Below are positions 1 to 13,033 of a stretch of 64,000 nucleotides of DNA, in pieces (position 1 is the first letter of the stretch; every line of letters begins with the position of its first letter). The stretch spans positions 7,390,501 through 7,454,500 of the forward strand of contig OY756958.1 in NCBI GenBank assembly GCA_963580455.1, given 5' to 3'. This stretch comes from Euonymus europaeus. Lineage: Eukaryota > Streptophyta > Magnoliopsida > Celastrales > Celastraceae. Both the position numbers and the translations under genes were made by a program. The notes beneath the pieces are model-generated. The model did not search any database. It was not told the origin of the DNA and saw only the letters and a program-made list of their open reading frames with translations.

Positions 1-895
1 AAGGGTCGATTCCTCACTCAATTATGTTATTCCATTGATCGTGGCAATAACACGTATTATTAATACTAAATTAATCCTGTTTGATCGCAGTCTTTAGTTT
101 AGTAAAAATAACCCATTATGACTAGAAGAACTAAACAACCAATCAATCCCCTAAACCCGGATCAGAGCATTCGACAATTAATCTTCTTAATTTCAATTCT
201 ACCAAAATACATAAATACGGATCGTTTATGTGATTTGACTAGATGAGTATAATAAACAACATAATTGATGATCAAGCAATTATGTAGAAATCATACTTTG
301 AAGTATGACAATTAAGAACAAGAATTGAGAATTGAATCAAAAGCTCATAATATAGATCAAATCATCTCATAACATTCATGCTTGGCTAGGTCAACCATAG
401 AAATAAGTTTAGTTACAAACCATAATAACAAATACACAAGAAAAGGAAGAAGAAACCATGGTAATATGCTCAAAGGAAGGAAGGAAGAAGATGAACAAGA
501 TGAAGATGTTGATGAGCTGTCTCTCCTCTCTAGCAAGATGTTGGAACCCCTCTTTAGTGTTTTTAAGCCTTATTTATACTCCAAGTGGGTTTCCCCTAGG
601 TTTACACAAGTCAACTAAGTTTTTACTAATTCTGGAAATAAACTTTTGGTCATCGTGCTCTTCTGGCTTTGGAGCGTTGGAAGGACGTTTTGCTCGGCTA
701 TGAAATGCTGGAGCGCTGGAAAGGCGCCGAAAGAGCATTTTTCTCTGGTTTTATGTCTTATGGAGTGCTGGAATGCTGGTAGGGCGCTGAAAGTGCGTTT
801 TCCACTGGTTTTTAGCCATATTTCAATCAATTTAACCACAACTTCACTTCAACCCTCCTACATACAAAACACACAAAATCTCAAAGTATCAACAT
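1..895 (-). mobile_element. LTR-like retrotransposon sequence (truncated by window edge)
   Basis: No convincing gene is present. Read on the minus strand, the segment starts near 895 with TG (TGTTGATACTTTGAG), has a TATA-like GAGTATAAATAAGG around 567-582, and continues to the window edge. At 640-830 it carries imperfect GC-richer repeats built on GAGCGCTGG/GGCGCTGAAAG, a style I associate with Tat-type plant LTRs. The second LTR, PBS and TSD lie outside or are not recognisable, so the LTR identity is inference from composition. The short reading frames here have no recognisable domain. Confidence 0.35.
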
Positions 896-954
896 AATCT
901 TAACACAAAATAATGTAAATATGTACCAAAATATGCATGTAAATGTGGTATAAA

Positions 955-1380
955 ATACCATATACATATTTGCTCAACCATATACATATTTGCTCAACCA
1001 CAAGACAAAATTGCTCAACCAAGTACAAAGTTTGCTCGACTAAAACAAAAAATTGCTCAACCACAAAACAGATTTGCTCAACCATATACAGATTTGCTCG
1101 ACCACAAGACAAAATTGTTCAACCAAGTACAAAGTTTGCTTGACCAAAACAAAAAATTGCTCAACCATGTAAAAGTTTGCTAAATCTCAAAACATATTCT
1201 CTCAACCAAGATTTACTCAACTAAGTAAAAGATTGCTCGACCAATTTTTTTTCGCTCAACCAATTATAAGTTTCCTCAACCATAAAAAAGATTTGCTCAA
1301 CAACCACAAACTTTGCTCGACCATGAACTTCAATGCTCAACCATAATCCAAACTTGCTCAATCAGTTATGAAAATGCACT
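955..1380. repeat. Minisatellite of TTGCTCAACCA monomers with a higher-order period
   Basis: A core TTGCTC(A/G)ACCA recurs about every 20-22 bases, separated by variable A-rich linkers such as TATACATA, CAAGACAAAA and AGTACAAAG. The linker order itself repeats: CAAGACAAAA occurs at 1001 and again at 1105, giving a higher-order period of about 104 bp (five monomers). The array decays towards its right end. The frames across it are repetitive by-products, not genes. Confidence 0.85.
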
Positions 1381-2172
1381 CAACTAGTTATATAGATTTC
1401 CTCATAAATATCCAATTTAAAACCAGAAACAAGCCCTTCCATCAAACGCAAGAAATCTAAACCAAATTAGGAGTCGAAAGAGACAAAGTAGTGAGAAGTT
1501 AGAAGTAATGCATACCAGTAATCTAAGTAAGCAATAAGAGCATTTGAATGTTGGGAAGGGTCGCCGTAGGAGTTGTTTCGTTGAAGAAGTCGAGTTGGAG
1601 AAGAAGCTTGATCGGTGTTTGTAGGGAGTCGTCGAGCGTGGGTTGAAAAGAAGGAGGCGTGTGAATTTTGGGAATGACCTCTTTTGTAATATTAAGGGTG
1701 TTTTAGTCATTTTAAGAGAGAATTAGGTTATTTTTCTTGAAAATTTATAACTAGGTTATTTCTTCAATTTGACTTTTCAAGTGGGTCACTTTTACAAATT
1801 TCCCATTAGTCAACGACATAACTGTAAATGCGCATGGATTGTTGGAATATCATCTAATATTCTAATCCTAGTGGATGGTTGGAATTTCAAGGCGGAATCT
1901 CATCTAGTTCAAAAAATCTAATACTAGTGGATGGTTGGAATATCGATTCATTAAAATGCATTTCACGTGTTCGAGTTTAAAAAGCGATGATACTAGGTAT
2001 CTCAAAATTAAACATCCCAAAATCTTCATAATACTATGTGACAACACATGCACCATAAAATTTGGAGGCAAATTCAAGATTCAAAATTGAAATTCATGGA
2101 CAATGTCTCTATTGGGGTACGTAACATTTTCGTTTAAAAAGTATGTGCTATTGTTAATAATACAATTTGTTA
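1381..2172. other. Intergenic sequence, no gene seen
   Basis: A frame of 97 codons on the minus strand (1417-1710) is rich in Ser, Phe and Leu but has no domain I recognise. At 1840-1945 a short phrase around CTAGTGGATGGTTGGAAT is repeated. Otherwise AT-rich with no RNA gene or element ends that I can support. Confidence 0.5.
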
Positions 2173-2579
2173 GAGCAACCACAACAATCAACTTTTGTTG
2201 TCCCATTAAAGTTAAATATCGGGTCTCACCTCTATTACATAAAAAGTGATCTAACATATTTATCCATATTAGCAAAACCCGTATTTCAATACAGTCACAT
2301 CAGCAAAACATAAATCTCAATACATTTTTTTCTCTAAAAAAATGTCAAATATCTACTTTTTCATTCATTCATTCATTTTCTAACAGAACTACACTAAAAT
2401 CAATACTGGGTCATACAACTTTTACAAAAAGTCAAGCCACATAGTCATTCATATCACCAAAACACCTCTTAATACAGTCACATCAGTAAAGCACTTCTAT
2501 CAATAAGACCACATCAATAAAAACACACATTCTCATACATTATTCCCTCCTCAACAAAAATCCACCATTGTGGGTGCTC
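2173..2579. mobile_element. Tourist/Harbinger-like MITE
   Basis: The 407-bp segment begins GAGCAACCACAA and ends TTGTGGGTGCTC, so its 12-bp termini are inverted repeats with one mismatch. The trinucleotide TTA flanks both sides (2170-2172 and 2580-2582), the target duplication expected for PIF/Harbinger-type elements. It is non-coding and holds repeated phrases such as ACAGTCACATCAG. Short TIRs and a 3-bp TSD can arise by chance, hence moderate confidence. Confidence 0.6.
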
Positions 2580-2582
2580 TTA

Positions 2583-3229
2583 TTGTATATAAAATTTAAA
2601 GCACATAGCCATTGTGTTATGAGCAAATTTATAGAAAACTGATTTTGAAACAAAAAGTAAGAAAGCTCACCTGATTCTAAGATTAACACACTCAGTAGTT
2701 GATTTATGATCAACTTTCTTGATTACAATCGAAAAAGAATAAGAGCAAGCAGTCAGAGAGGTATAAAATCCTCCTATTCTTGGATTGAAATCCTACGAGA
2801 GAGAATAAGAGATGTCTATCAATATTCTAGTTTTTTCATAAAATTCATAATCGCAACCCACGTCCTTAAATCAGGGACGCACATATACAGAGAATCAACC
2901 ATGATCACGATATTTAGGTACAAAAGATTCTCTTCTAGAAGCCTAACCAGATAATACAAGCTTAACATACTAACATGCAGCTAATCATGCAATTAAACGT
3001 ACATGGGTGATTATACCACCACGTTTTTAGTAAATTAAAACTATCCAAATTGTAATGGAAACGACTCCGCTTAGAACCAAAACAAGCAGGCATGCATCTT
3101 TAGCTTAATATGCCAAATAACAATTTCAGCCTGGCTCAACCTTTAGAATATATAAAACTATGCCGCCAAAAAATATGCTTCACCATGGCTTCATTCTAGA
3201 AACGATCATGATAGATCCCTCCTCTTAAA
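2583..3229. other. Sequence beyond the 3' end of the gypsy pol gene
   Basis: For the minus-strand gypsy element this segment lies just past the end of pol, where 3' UTR and LTR would be expected. I could not identify LTR borders, a polypurine tract or a second copy. A TATA-like GGTATAAAATCC occurs around 2760 on the plus strand, without a gene attached. Confidence 0.35.
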
Positions 3230-4526
3230 AAACCTTGCCACAATGTCAGGGAAGTCTTCCATCAGTTTGGTGTAGGGAATCAAGTAATATCATCTTCTTT
3301 TTGTCCAACCCATTGCAGCTAGACGTCAACTATGGGGAACCTAGCATGTTGGGTAAGCCTCCTTCTGAGTAATATGTGAGGTTCCACAACAATTTTCCCT
3401 TCTGAGTTGGCTGGAGGAATGGTAGAGGTTGTGTAGTAAGCTGAGTACCCTCTTCAACTGCGATGCATGCACCACTGAGTGGATCAAGGAGGAATCTAGA
3501 AGCTCCCATTCATGAGCAACATCACCAACTTTCTTAAGAACCTTTTAAGGACCATAGTAATGTGGGCCTAACTTGAGGTTCTTCCTTTGAATCACATATA
3601 TTTGTCTATAAGGACGTAACTTTAAATATACCTAATCCCCAACCTGGTATTCACAGTGAATTCTCTTTTTGTCAGCAAAGAACTTCATAGAAGCTTGACT
3701 TTTTTGAAGGTTATGTCTCAAGGTGATCAAAATATCTTCCCTGGCATTTTATTCTTGCTCAATAATTTCCAAAGCAGCAGTACTTGAGATTTAGTTAGTA
3801 TGTTTGGGAGGTACTACTCTATATAATGCTTTAAATGGACTTACCTCTGAGTTGGTATGGATGGTAGTATTATAGCAGTATTCTACTAAAGGTAGCCACC
3901 TCATCCATCCCTTGGAGTGAGATGAAGCAAAACAACGAAAGTGTTGTTCCACTAATTTGTTAACAGCTTCAGTCTGGCCATCACTTTGGGGATGGAAGGA
4001 ACTACTATAATTCAATTGCATCCCTTACAAATTGAAGAGCTCTATCCGAAACTTGCTTGTAAAAATGACATCTCTATTAGTCACAATACTAGTGGGCATT
4101 CCATGTAGTTTGAACATAGAGTCCATATACTCTTGAGCCACCTTGGATGCTTTGTGGGGATGTTGAAGAGCTATGAAATGTCACTCCTAGTTCATTTGTC
4201 TATCATAGTAAGAATTATAGACTTACCTTTTGAGTGGGGGTCCTTAATGAAATTCATACTGATTTCTAACCATGATGTCTTAGGAATGCGTAAAGATTTC
4301 AGCAGACCTTGGGGAAGAGTATTTTAGTATTTAGTACTTTGACAATTTCTTCCTCACCATCAGATTGTCTCCCACTAATAATCTTCCCTTGTAATACAAG
4401 GTCCCTTGTGAGTAAGAAATCTTGTTAGGCAAGTCTTCACATCCTTTTACCTTCTGTAGTAGATCTTGTATCCACTTATAATGTTCATAAGTAGCTTGGA
4501 TTTCTTCAAGAACCCCACACAGAGGT
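3230..4526 (-). pseudogene. Ty3/gypsy pol, integrase portion (3' end of split element)
   Basis: Minus-strand frames read as the last third of a gypsy polyprotein. First comes the linker after RNase H and the start of the integrase zinc-binding region (YSQGTLYYKGRLLVG). Then the integrase core C-terminal part (FHPQSDGQTEAVNKLVEQHFRCF, split here as FHPQSDGQTEAVN and LVEQHFRCF; ending near FKALYR). After this comes a C-terminal tail with KLRPYRQ, HYYGPKVLKKVG and VQLQWVGQKEDD, resembling the GPF/Y-like and chromo-like tails of plant elements. Stops and frameshifts break it, and part of the core is missing or unreadable. Order and strand fit the RNase H piece at 18.4 kb and the gag-RT piece at 20.2-21.9 kb, so I infer one element interrupted at 4526. 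It cannot give a functional product. Confidence 0.8.
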
Positions 4527-7500
4527 TGTAACGCCCCGACCCAGCAGACGCTACTATTAAAGCTAACCAAAATTCACTAGGTATTTAACCTCCAAACTTT
4601 CATAAGATATCGATACCTAAATCAACCATCTAGGATCTATCAATTCCTATCAAAAATCCGGCAATATCTTCCCGTATATCGGGGGATGCCCACTTGAAAA
4701 TGAGTAGCACAACAACACCATAAACACATTAGGGCCTCTAGCCATCACATAACATGCATCCACAATCCTAGGCAGGGTCTCAATCCATCTACAACATGCA
4801 TCCGCAAACATACAATAATCATCTCATACATTCATGTATCCATATACAAATCCATAGAATTTGAAGTTTACAAAATGGTATGGGACTCCGGTTATACGAC
4901 ACGACCTTCCAACCGTATCCACAACTACACCAAAAAGGTGTTTCACAAGTGTATTCAACATACACACATAAATAGGCATATAGGAATCCAAACATATCGA
5001 AGAAATTTAACCCTTTTAACCAAACCCATCCTAATGTCTCCAGGTGGCACAATGTCATGAGGCCTCCTACAGATACGCAGTGCTGGTACCAATACTAGGC
5101 TCACTTGTGTGAAAAGAAAAAAAAGTAAAGGATGAGCAATGGCTCAATAGGGATAAAATGGAATCATGAAATAATTAATAAGTTCAAACTATATGATAAG
5201 TTCAATGTAGGAATATGCCATAAAACATGAACCACAACAATGAATACGAACCAAATTCGAGATCATGTTTCTTCCTCAAAAGCAACTACAAAAGGATGGA
5301 TCGGGCACCCATTCCAACCAGTGGTGAACACTGCCACCATTTAACACTCACGAAGAAACAAGACCAAACACAAGTCTCCCGTCTTGCCCACATTGATAAA
5401 GGCTCCTCAAACCGACCACTGAGATCTCAGTGTGTAGCCTCATATAAGACTCATTTGGTAGGAACCCCAACTCTAGTTCCCATAACTCTCCTCTCACATG
5501 ACTTCCAAATAAAATACGGGAATTACGAGTACATACCCGTTCTTCCCATGCGGCTTTAATGCATAACATATGGCATGCCATGGAATATGTTAACTGCTCG
5601 TGATGCATGAACAAGATCAACTCATGCTTGATATATGACCAAGCAATCAATTTGGTTATGCATCTAATAATTTAGAGATTTTGAGAATAATCCTAGGTTC
5701 GTTCTTTCCCAAGGATCAATTAAGGAAAGAACACAAATATTGAAGACCAATGAGAAATACAACCGCATTTTAAATATCAATAACGAGAATGAAATAGATT
5801 GGGTTAGAAATCCCCTACCTCGTTATCCAAGCAACAAATAGAAGGTGCTACTACTCAACCTCAAATTTTTCGGCTTGAGCATAGGTGTGCAATGTGTCCA
5901 CGAACCCCCTACGTTTTTGACAAGCTTTCAACAATAGTTATCGACCAACCATCAAATTTCAATGAACTGAATTTATAATCTCTTCCCCAATTCTGAATCT
6001 GAAATGGGCTATAAACCAATTTCCACCATTTACCCCAAACTAGACCATATTAACAAAAATGTGCAATCGCTCTCCCATGTACGAACTCATTCTAAATTAT
6101 CAATTTAAAACCTCCTAATATACCATTTTTAGTATCCAAAAAATATCAATCACCTCCTTTCTTCGTATTTCTTTCTCAATTTTACACAGCATGCCAGTCC
6201 CTATCTTTCTTTCTCCTATTTATAGAGATCCTTGAATATAATAATGATATTTACATTAATGATTTTGGTGGAGTGATTTCATCCTATTGAAGAGAGAGAT
6301 TTCACTACTAGCTTGCCTCAATTGCCACTGGTATGTAGTTTTTGATATTCCTTACACTTACAGTAGTTAATCAAGTCAAAAGGTTATGATATATGTATAT
6401 ACATATGTTGTAATGGGAATGCACCGAGTGAATCTCTAGTGGGAATTTCTATTATTTATGCTTAGTGAGATTATAGTGGGTATGGTTGAACTTGAAATGC
6501 CTTTGAGTTGGGTTTCTTTCGTTTAGGTGGATACATAAATCATGAGCACAACAATTGTTCGATCAAATTCCACAATCAATTTGTAATACTTTCTGGTAAC
6601 AAAAGTAGTAGTCATTTAGTCTCTATTTCTTCACCTGCCCACCAATACATACAAATATAAGTTAAGTGAAATTTTTCTTAGTCTATAATAGTTTAAATTG
6701 AGATCGAACTGGCAAGGAAAATAAGTAAAAATGGGATTTTAATATTTAGTCTTGATTAACATGGTAGATGGTGGAATGTTGAGTTTTAGAGAAATGGGAT
6801 AGTTTTTTGTGGAATAGGGGATTTTGAAATTTGGATGTTAGAAGGTTTGCGCTTATGGAATTAAATTTTTGTTTATTTTTATTAAATATGTTAGTGAATT
6901 TACTTGAAAGAAACTTGGTTCGGTGATAGATATTGTGCATTATCGACAAAGAGGTAGGGATTTCTCCTTCTCTTTGTTGTTAAACTTCACTTGTTCGTAA
7001 AAGCTTTGAATCTTTATAATTCTCGAATCTTCCGTATCTTATTAAATTCTATAAATACGTTTGGGCTGCTCTTGATTGTTCCAAGAGAGCCAAAACCGTT
7101 ATATGATTTGTTATATGACCTTTCCTGTGATTGATTTATTATCTATGTATATATGCATTTACCCCTAAACGTGTTAAGTTCGATTGGCACGTGTTTGAAT
7201 CTTCATGTGATGTGATTTATGTGACATTGCATTCAAATTATTTTAAAAGGTGCATTTGGAGGCATGATGGATCACCGGATAAGGGTTCAGGTGTTTCCAT
7301 GTTTAGGAATAGTGGCTTGAGATTGGTGATTAAATTGTGGAATGGAATGGAAAGAAGAAAAAAAGAAACGGTATTGATGAATTTTCACCTTCTCCATGGA
7401 TTTACCGGACGGACCGATTTACGGTGCCGGTGGATATGGTGAAGGATGAAGGCGTGGGAGCGATCCACGACCTTACCGGAGTCATGGGATGGGTGTTTGG

Positions 7501-8088
7501 AGGTTCGGATGGGTGTACGGAGACATTGCTTACATAGCATATTGTCGCATATATTCCGTTCTTCACAATTCCGCCTTTGTTTGTTATTCACTTTGATATC
7601 CCTAGTGAGCATTTGGCTCACCCTATTTATTCCTAACCTTTCACGTGAGCCATCTACTAGTACAAGTCCTCCAGTCAGCGTGACGGGACGTGATGTGGAG
7701 GCATGACTTATTAGAGTGTGTTTAGCGTTGTTCATTTTCTCGTTTATGATATCATATTTGTTATGGTGTGTAGGTGTACATGTATGCCGTGGTGGTTAAT
7801 TTGGATGGGTCAGGAGGGGACTCTGGGTTATCGGGACTCCTGTGCCATATTTATTATGTTTGTGATTGTTGTGGAACCCCTAAGAGGCTCGTAATGTGGA
7901 GGGTGTCTGGAGTTTGCTGGCTTGATTATAGAAGTGTATTTTTTATTTTGTGCAGGGTGACACTCTTCAATTTATGGGGAGATGATGCCAAAATTTTTGT
8001 TGAAATTTTATGTCAGTAATTGTTGTGTCTTGAGTGAGTAGGTGTGATTTTATCGTTTAGCTCACGTTCCGCGGATCAGGGCGTGACA
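4527..8088 (-). repeat. Putative 3' LTR of the composite element
   Basis: Bounded by TGTAACGCCC and GGGCGTGACA (9 of 10 bases inverted). On the minus strand it is preceded by purine-rich AGAGAAAAATGGCG (8089-8102), which could be a polypurine tract. It contains a TATA-like CTATTTATAG near 6220. Reading frames of 66-116 codons at 5.2-5.7, 7.1-7.7 and 7.8-8.0 kb have no recognisable domain and are treated as chance frames. Confidence 0.45.
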
Positions 8089-9363
8089 CGCCATTTTTCT
8101 CTATGATATGTAACTTAAGTAGAGAGAAAATTTCTACTTCAAGTATTTCATTTACCCTTGTTCCTCTTTGATATATATAACTCGAACTCAAGACATGCTG
8201 CTTGTAACCCTTACTACTCTATGTAGCCTAAAAGGTCATAATAGACTGGATTTTCAGCTACTCAATGATATGTCACCATTACTTGTGGTGTCATAAAAAT
8301 ATATGTACAATTTCAGTGCCCCCGAATCCCTTTTTTGTGTACCTCAAGATCTCCATTATCTCTTAAAGATTCTTAGAGAATTCATCCGCCTTTCTCGAAT
8401 TTTCAGTGGCAGTAATAATTTTAACTTTGTTACTATTAGCTCAAAAGATAGACTAGTCTACGCTAGCGTGCTCATCAAAGGCTTGATAACTTTCATTTTA
8501 TTATAGGGGTACTCAGTTCCTCTGTTTCCGTCCACAGTTATTATTTTCAAATTTACTAAATAAATTTCTTGAATATCCAGTCTTTTCTCAAAATGAATAT
8601 AGGTTATTCACCTTTAGTTCTAAAGCACTCCATCCACCTTAATTTTTTTTTTATTATTATCATACTCCCTGTATTGAAGAAAGTTTATGTTATTGACATC
8701 CTGAGTAAATACCCATGGTCCACACCTCTGACCAAGGATTTCCTATTCAAACCCATTAATTTCCATTTAAGGTTAGTAAATAAAGTCATCAACACCTCAC
8801 CAAACATCTAGTATTTCCCACCATTTAGGACCAATTTTCTAATCCCTGACTGAACTCCTTTCGCCCCATGATACTGTGCACAATGTCATTCGTTTATTCC
8901 TAGGTAGATGTTTATCCCTTTTAAGGAATTTCATTCCCTAAATTTAACACACATTTTTAACCTCCATGAGAATTTTTTTTCTCAAGGTTGTCGATCCTAT
9001 TTCTGAGGTCCCTTCCTTCATGGACTATAAACTACGAGTCCATCATTCAACTAAATATCTCTCGACTATAACCTTTTGTCATAATCTTTCCATAACTCCA
9101 CATATAACTCACCACCAAGTCTCGGATGCTCTGATGCAATCTGATGTCGGCCGCTTCTATATCCATCTTGTACCCTTTATATTTTCTTTAAATTTATTAT
9201 TTCCACCAATCTCATTTCAATTGTCCCGAGTCAATTACCACCAATATTTTCCTATACGATTTCATAGTATATCATCATCTATAAATCACCGATCAATTTT
9301 GACCCTAACAATTTACCTTTCAGTAGCATTCCATGTAAACATTCATGTCATATGATTCTCAAT
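8089..9363. other. Interior of the composite LTR element, no gene seen
   Basis: AT-rich sequence between the putative 3' LTR and the hAT insertion; it continues at 13034-13186 beyond the hAT. Frames of up to 129 codons (8966-9355, plus) show no domain. No gag, protease or RT motifs were found on either strand, so the element looks non-autonomous or heavily deleted. Confidence 0.4.
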
Positions 9364-12300
9364 CAAGGTTTTAAAAGGCGCGCGTGAGGCGCGCCTCCAG
9401 GCGAGCTTCAAGGCGAGACGGTCTGGAATTTCACCGGAGCGGCTGCAGCTGGGCGGAAGACACGGAAAGCGCAGTCGAGGCGGAAGAGGCTGTTCGAGGC
9501 TCACGCCTCGAAAGATTTTTTTTTAACAGGTCAAGGGCCAAAACGACGTCGTTTTGACCCTTAACAGCCCTAAAAAAATAAACTAATAACAGCCCCTCTG
9601 TTGGAAGCCCGAGTCTCCCTCTGTTGCGCCTCTTGCTGGATGTCTCTACTGCGCCTCTTGCTGGAAATCTTTGATGCGCCTCTGTGACTGAAGTTGTGAG
9701 GCACCGCAAGGACTCCGACTCTTCACATCTATCATCTCTGTGAGCCGCAAGACTTCAAGAATCAAGAAGCATCACCTAGGTAATCAATGCTTTTTAACAT
9801 TTTAATTTTTGAACAACAATCTACTGGCACTTGGCAAGTTGGCATTCATCTTTCTCTCTCTCCAAGTTTGAAATACGTGCTTCGAAACTTTGGGTACTTT
9901 TTATTCTCAAAACTAATGGTAATAGCATTAGGATTTAGGCATGACCGCATGAGCAATAAAAATGAACTGGAGGTATGAAACTACTATGAATTCATTAATT
10001 CATTAATTTTTTATGTATAAAATTATAAATTACTAAATTATGTATGAATTTCGTGTTGTATTGCAATTAGGCATGAGCAATAAAAAGGATATATCTTGGA
10101 AATGGGCGAAGGATATACCGGACTCCAAATACTTTTAATGTGGTTTTTGTGATCAAAAATGCACCGGGGGGTGTTGCTAGGTTCAAGGAGCATTTGGCGG
10201 GTACTCATAATGGAATGAAACCTTGTCCAAAAGTTCCACCGAATGTGAGGGATGAATGCATTGATGCTTTGAAAAAGAACAAAATTGCAAGGCAAGCAAA
10301 AATTGACATGTTTCATGAGATTGGTGGAAGTGTAGATACAAGTGATTATGGAAGTGGGAGTGGGAGTGGGAGTGCTCCAACTCCACAAGGTGATGCTGCT
10401 TCTTTTGATGCACCAAGGCCTAGGGGACCAATTGACAAGTTTGTTAATTTAGAGGGAAGGCAAAGCACTTTGAATTCTCGTTACAAAAAGGAGGAAAGAA
10501 AAGAAATTTGCAAGAAGATTGGCTTGTGGTTTTATACTAGTGCAATTCCTTTCAATGTAGCAAGCACTCCTTATTATCAAACAGCCATGGAAGCTATTGC
10601 AAAATTTGGTCCCGGTTTCAAGCCTCCTTCTAGCCATGAGTTGAGAACTTGGATTCTCAAGGAAAATGTTGAAGATGTTCAAAATTCTATGGAGACATAT
10701 AAAAGAGATTGGGTCAAATATGGATGCACTATTATGTCGGATGGTTGGACGGATGGGAAGAGTAGGGTTATTATTAACTTTCTAGTTAATAGCCCAAAAG
10801 GTACATGGTTTTTGAAGTCCATTGATGCATCAGATACGATAAAGAATGGAGATTTGTTGCTAAAGTATTTTAATGCTATTATAGATGAAATTGGAGAGGA
10901 GAAAGTGGTCCAAATTGTCACCGATAATGCTTCTAATTATAAGAGAGCGGGAAACCTTCTAATGGAGCAAAGAAAGAAAATATGGTGGACTCCATGTGCT
11001 GCTCATTGTATTGATTTGATGCTTGAAGATATTAGCAAATTATCGGTGTTTGAGAAAACCATCCAAAAAGCAAAGTTTGTGGTGAAGTTTATTTATGGGC
11101 ATTCATGGGTTCTTGCTTTGATGAGGAAGTTCACCAATAATAGGGAGCTTGTTCGTCCGGCGGTGACACGATTTGCCACTTCTTTTCTCACTCTCCAAAG
11201 TTTGTACAAACAAAAAGAAGGTCTTGTTGCTTTATTTTCTTCCAAAGAATGGACTGAAGGTCCATTTGCAAAGCATCGTGATGGTATGCAAGCTAGGAAA
11301 AATGTATTATTTGATGGATACTTTTGGCAACATATTGCCTTTTGTGTCAAGAGTGTTCTTCCACTTGTCTGTGTTTTGAGGGAGGTTGATGGAGAAGATA
11401 GATCCGCCATGGGATATATATATGAGTTGATGGATGCCGCAAAAGAGAAGATTGCTTTGAATCTTGGAAATGTGGAGAGGAAGTACAAGCCTATTTGGAA
11501 AATAATAGATACTAGATAGGCATCACAATTTCACCAACCTTTACATGCGGCGGGTTATTACTTGAACCCTCAATTACGTTATGGAGACACTTTTTCAAAT
11601 GTTAATGAAGTGAGGGATGGGTTGTATGCTTGTATGGATAGGATGCTTGGCAATGGAGATGTGCATCTCAAAGCGGATTGTCAATTGGACTTATATGATC
11701 GTGGAATTGGTCTTTTTGGAAGCATGATGGCGGTTAAGACTCGAAATATGAGAAGTCCTGGTAAGTAATTCTTAATCTATTCTCTAATATTTTACTTTAT
11801 TAACCTATAGCCCTTAATGTGATATTTTGATTTTATTTCTTTTTTCAAGTGTATTGGTGGGAGCGTTTTGGGACCAATACACCCGAGTTGATGACTTTTG
11901 CTATCCGGGTGCTTGGCCTAACTTGTAGTGCTTCTGGGTGTGAGAGAAATTGGAGCACATTTCAATGGGTAACTCTTCATTCTAACTCTTCATTCTAATT
12001 TCTAACTTTTAAGTTATAACTTCAAATGAATATTATTATTTTTTACTTTAGGTACATTCAAAGAGGAGGAATAGACTTGAGCATAAGAGATTAAGTGCTT
12101 TGGTGTATGTCAAATATAATACCACACTAAGACAAAAGAAAGATTATGCGGAGTAGAAAGGTTGATCCAATAGTAGTGGAAGAAATTGACTCCGATGATG
12201 ATTGGATTGCTGAATTAGAAGATCCGGTTCTTCCTTCCGATCCAAGTTGGCTTGAAGATGACCAATTGTTTGATGTTGAGGCCATAACGAATGTGCCCAT

Positions 12301-13033
12301 TACAACTTACGAAGAAACTCTACGAACTAGAGAACCAAATATGCAAAATCGTGAACCTACTCCTCCTATTGTGCCGCCTACTCCACCTATTGTGCCTACT
12401 CCTATTGAGCCTACTCCTAGTGTGCCTACTACTTCTTGTCCTCGCGATCCCATTTTGTATAAAAGGAGAGGACGTGAAAGTACAAGTAAGTATATAATCA
12501 AAACAAATTGTTAAATTGGCTATTTTTGAATACTTTCTAAATTTTGTGTCTCTTTGTGTTTATAACTTCATATAGGTAATGATGTCAGATGAAAAGAGAA
12601 AGCCCAAGAGTTGTTGATGATTATGATGATTATGCTTATAATCCATTGAATGAGCAACGTACTCAAGATATCTTCCATGCTAGTGATGATGATAGCTTGG
12701 ATGGAGATGACCTTATGGATGAGGAGGAAGACATATCTTCTAAGATTTAGGAGTTCTTAATTTTTGTTTGAATGACTTTATAATTTAGAATGTTGTAAAC
12801 TTGTGATGGTTAATGGTTTTTGACTTTTTTGGTACTTTGAGTGTTTTATTTTTTATGTATTGTTAAGACAACTTGTTTTATTTCATGATTTTTATGGATG
12901 ATTATGCATATATTAATTCTTAACTATATATAATTTTTTTTGTATTATTAAAAAAAAAATACACAAGAGGCTTACGCCTCGCCTTACACTCCAAAAAATG
13001 CCTCGCGTAGCGCTTTCGCGTATTAAAACCTTG
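9364..13033 (+). mobile_element. hAT DNA transposon, 3670 bp, with 8-bp TSDs
   Basis: The element starts CAAGGTTTTAAAAGGCG and ends CGTATTAAAACCTTG, giving inverted termini that share CAAGGTTTTAA. The octamer TTCTCAAT lies immediately outside both ends (9356-9363 and 13034-13041), an exact 8-bp target duplication as expected for hAT. GC-rich subterminal regions with GAGGCG/CGCCTC words flank an internal transposase gene on the plus strand. It interrupts the interior of the LTR element. Confidence 0.93.
10073..12750 (+). pseudogene. hAT transposase, BED finger - DUF659 - dimerisation domain, broken
   Basis: The N-terminus carries a BED zinc finger (CGFCDQKC then VARFKEHLAGTH). A long central frame (10140-11519, 459 codons) follows, with the DUF659/RNase H-like core: MSDGWTDGKSR, VVQIVTDNASNYKRAG and WTPCAAHCIDLMLEDI. 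The C-terminal hAT dimerisation region reads FAIRVLGLTCSASGCERNWS, then an intron, then HSKRRNRLEHKRL, followed by an acidic Pro-rich tail. Introns are visible at about 11761-11849, 11968-12050 and 12486-12575. Lesions: a TAA at 10136-10138, a one-base frameshift in the G-run near 10166-10171 within the finger, TAG in place of the expected Trp codon at 11517-11519, and a frameshift near 12145. The element could not make its own transposase but has ends that may still be recognised in trans. Confidence 0.9.

Noticed and set aside
7385..7735. 116-codon minus frame
   Set aside because: Within a putative LTR; overlaps three plus-strand frames, no domain.
4527..8088. A stand-alone solo LTR
   Set aside because: The right flank (CGCCA) does not match the left flank (GAGGT); the matching pentamer is instead at 18416-18420, so it is read as one end of a larger insertion.
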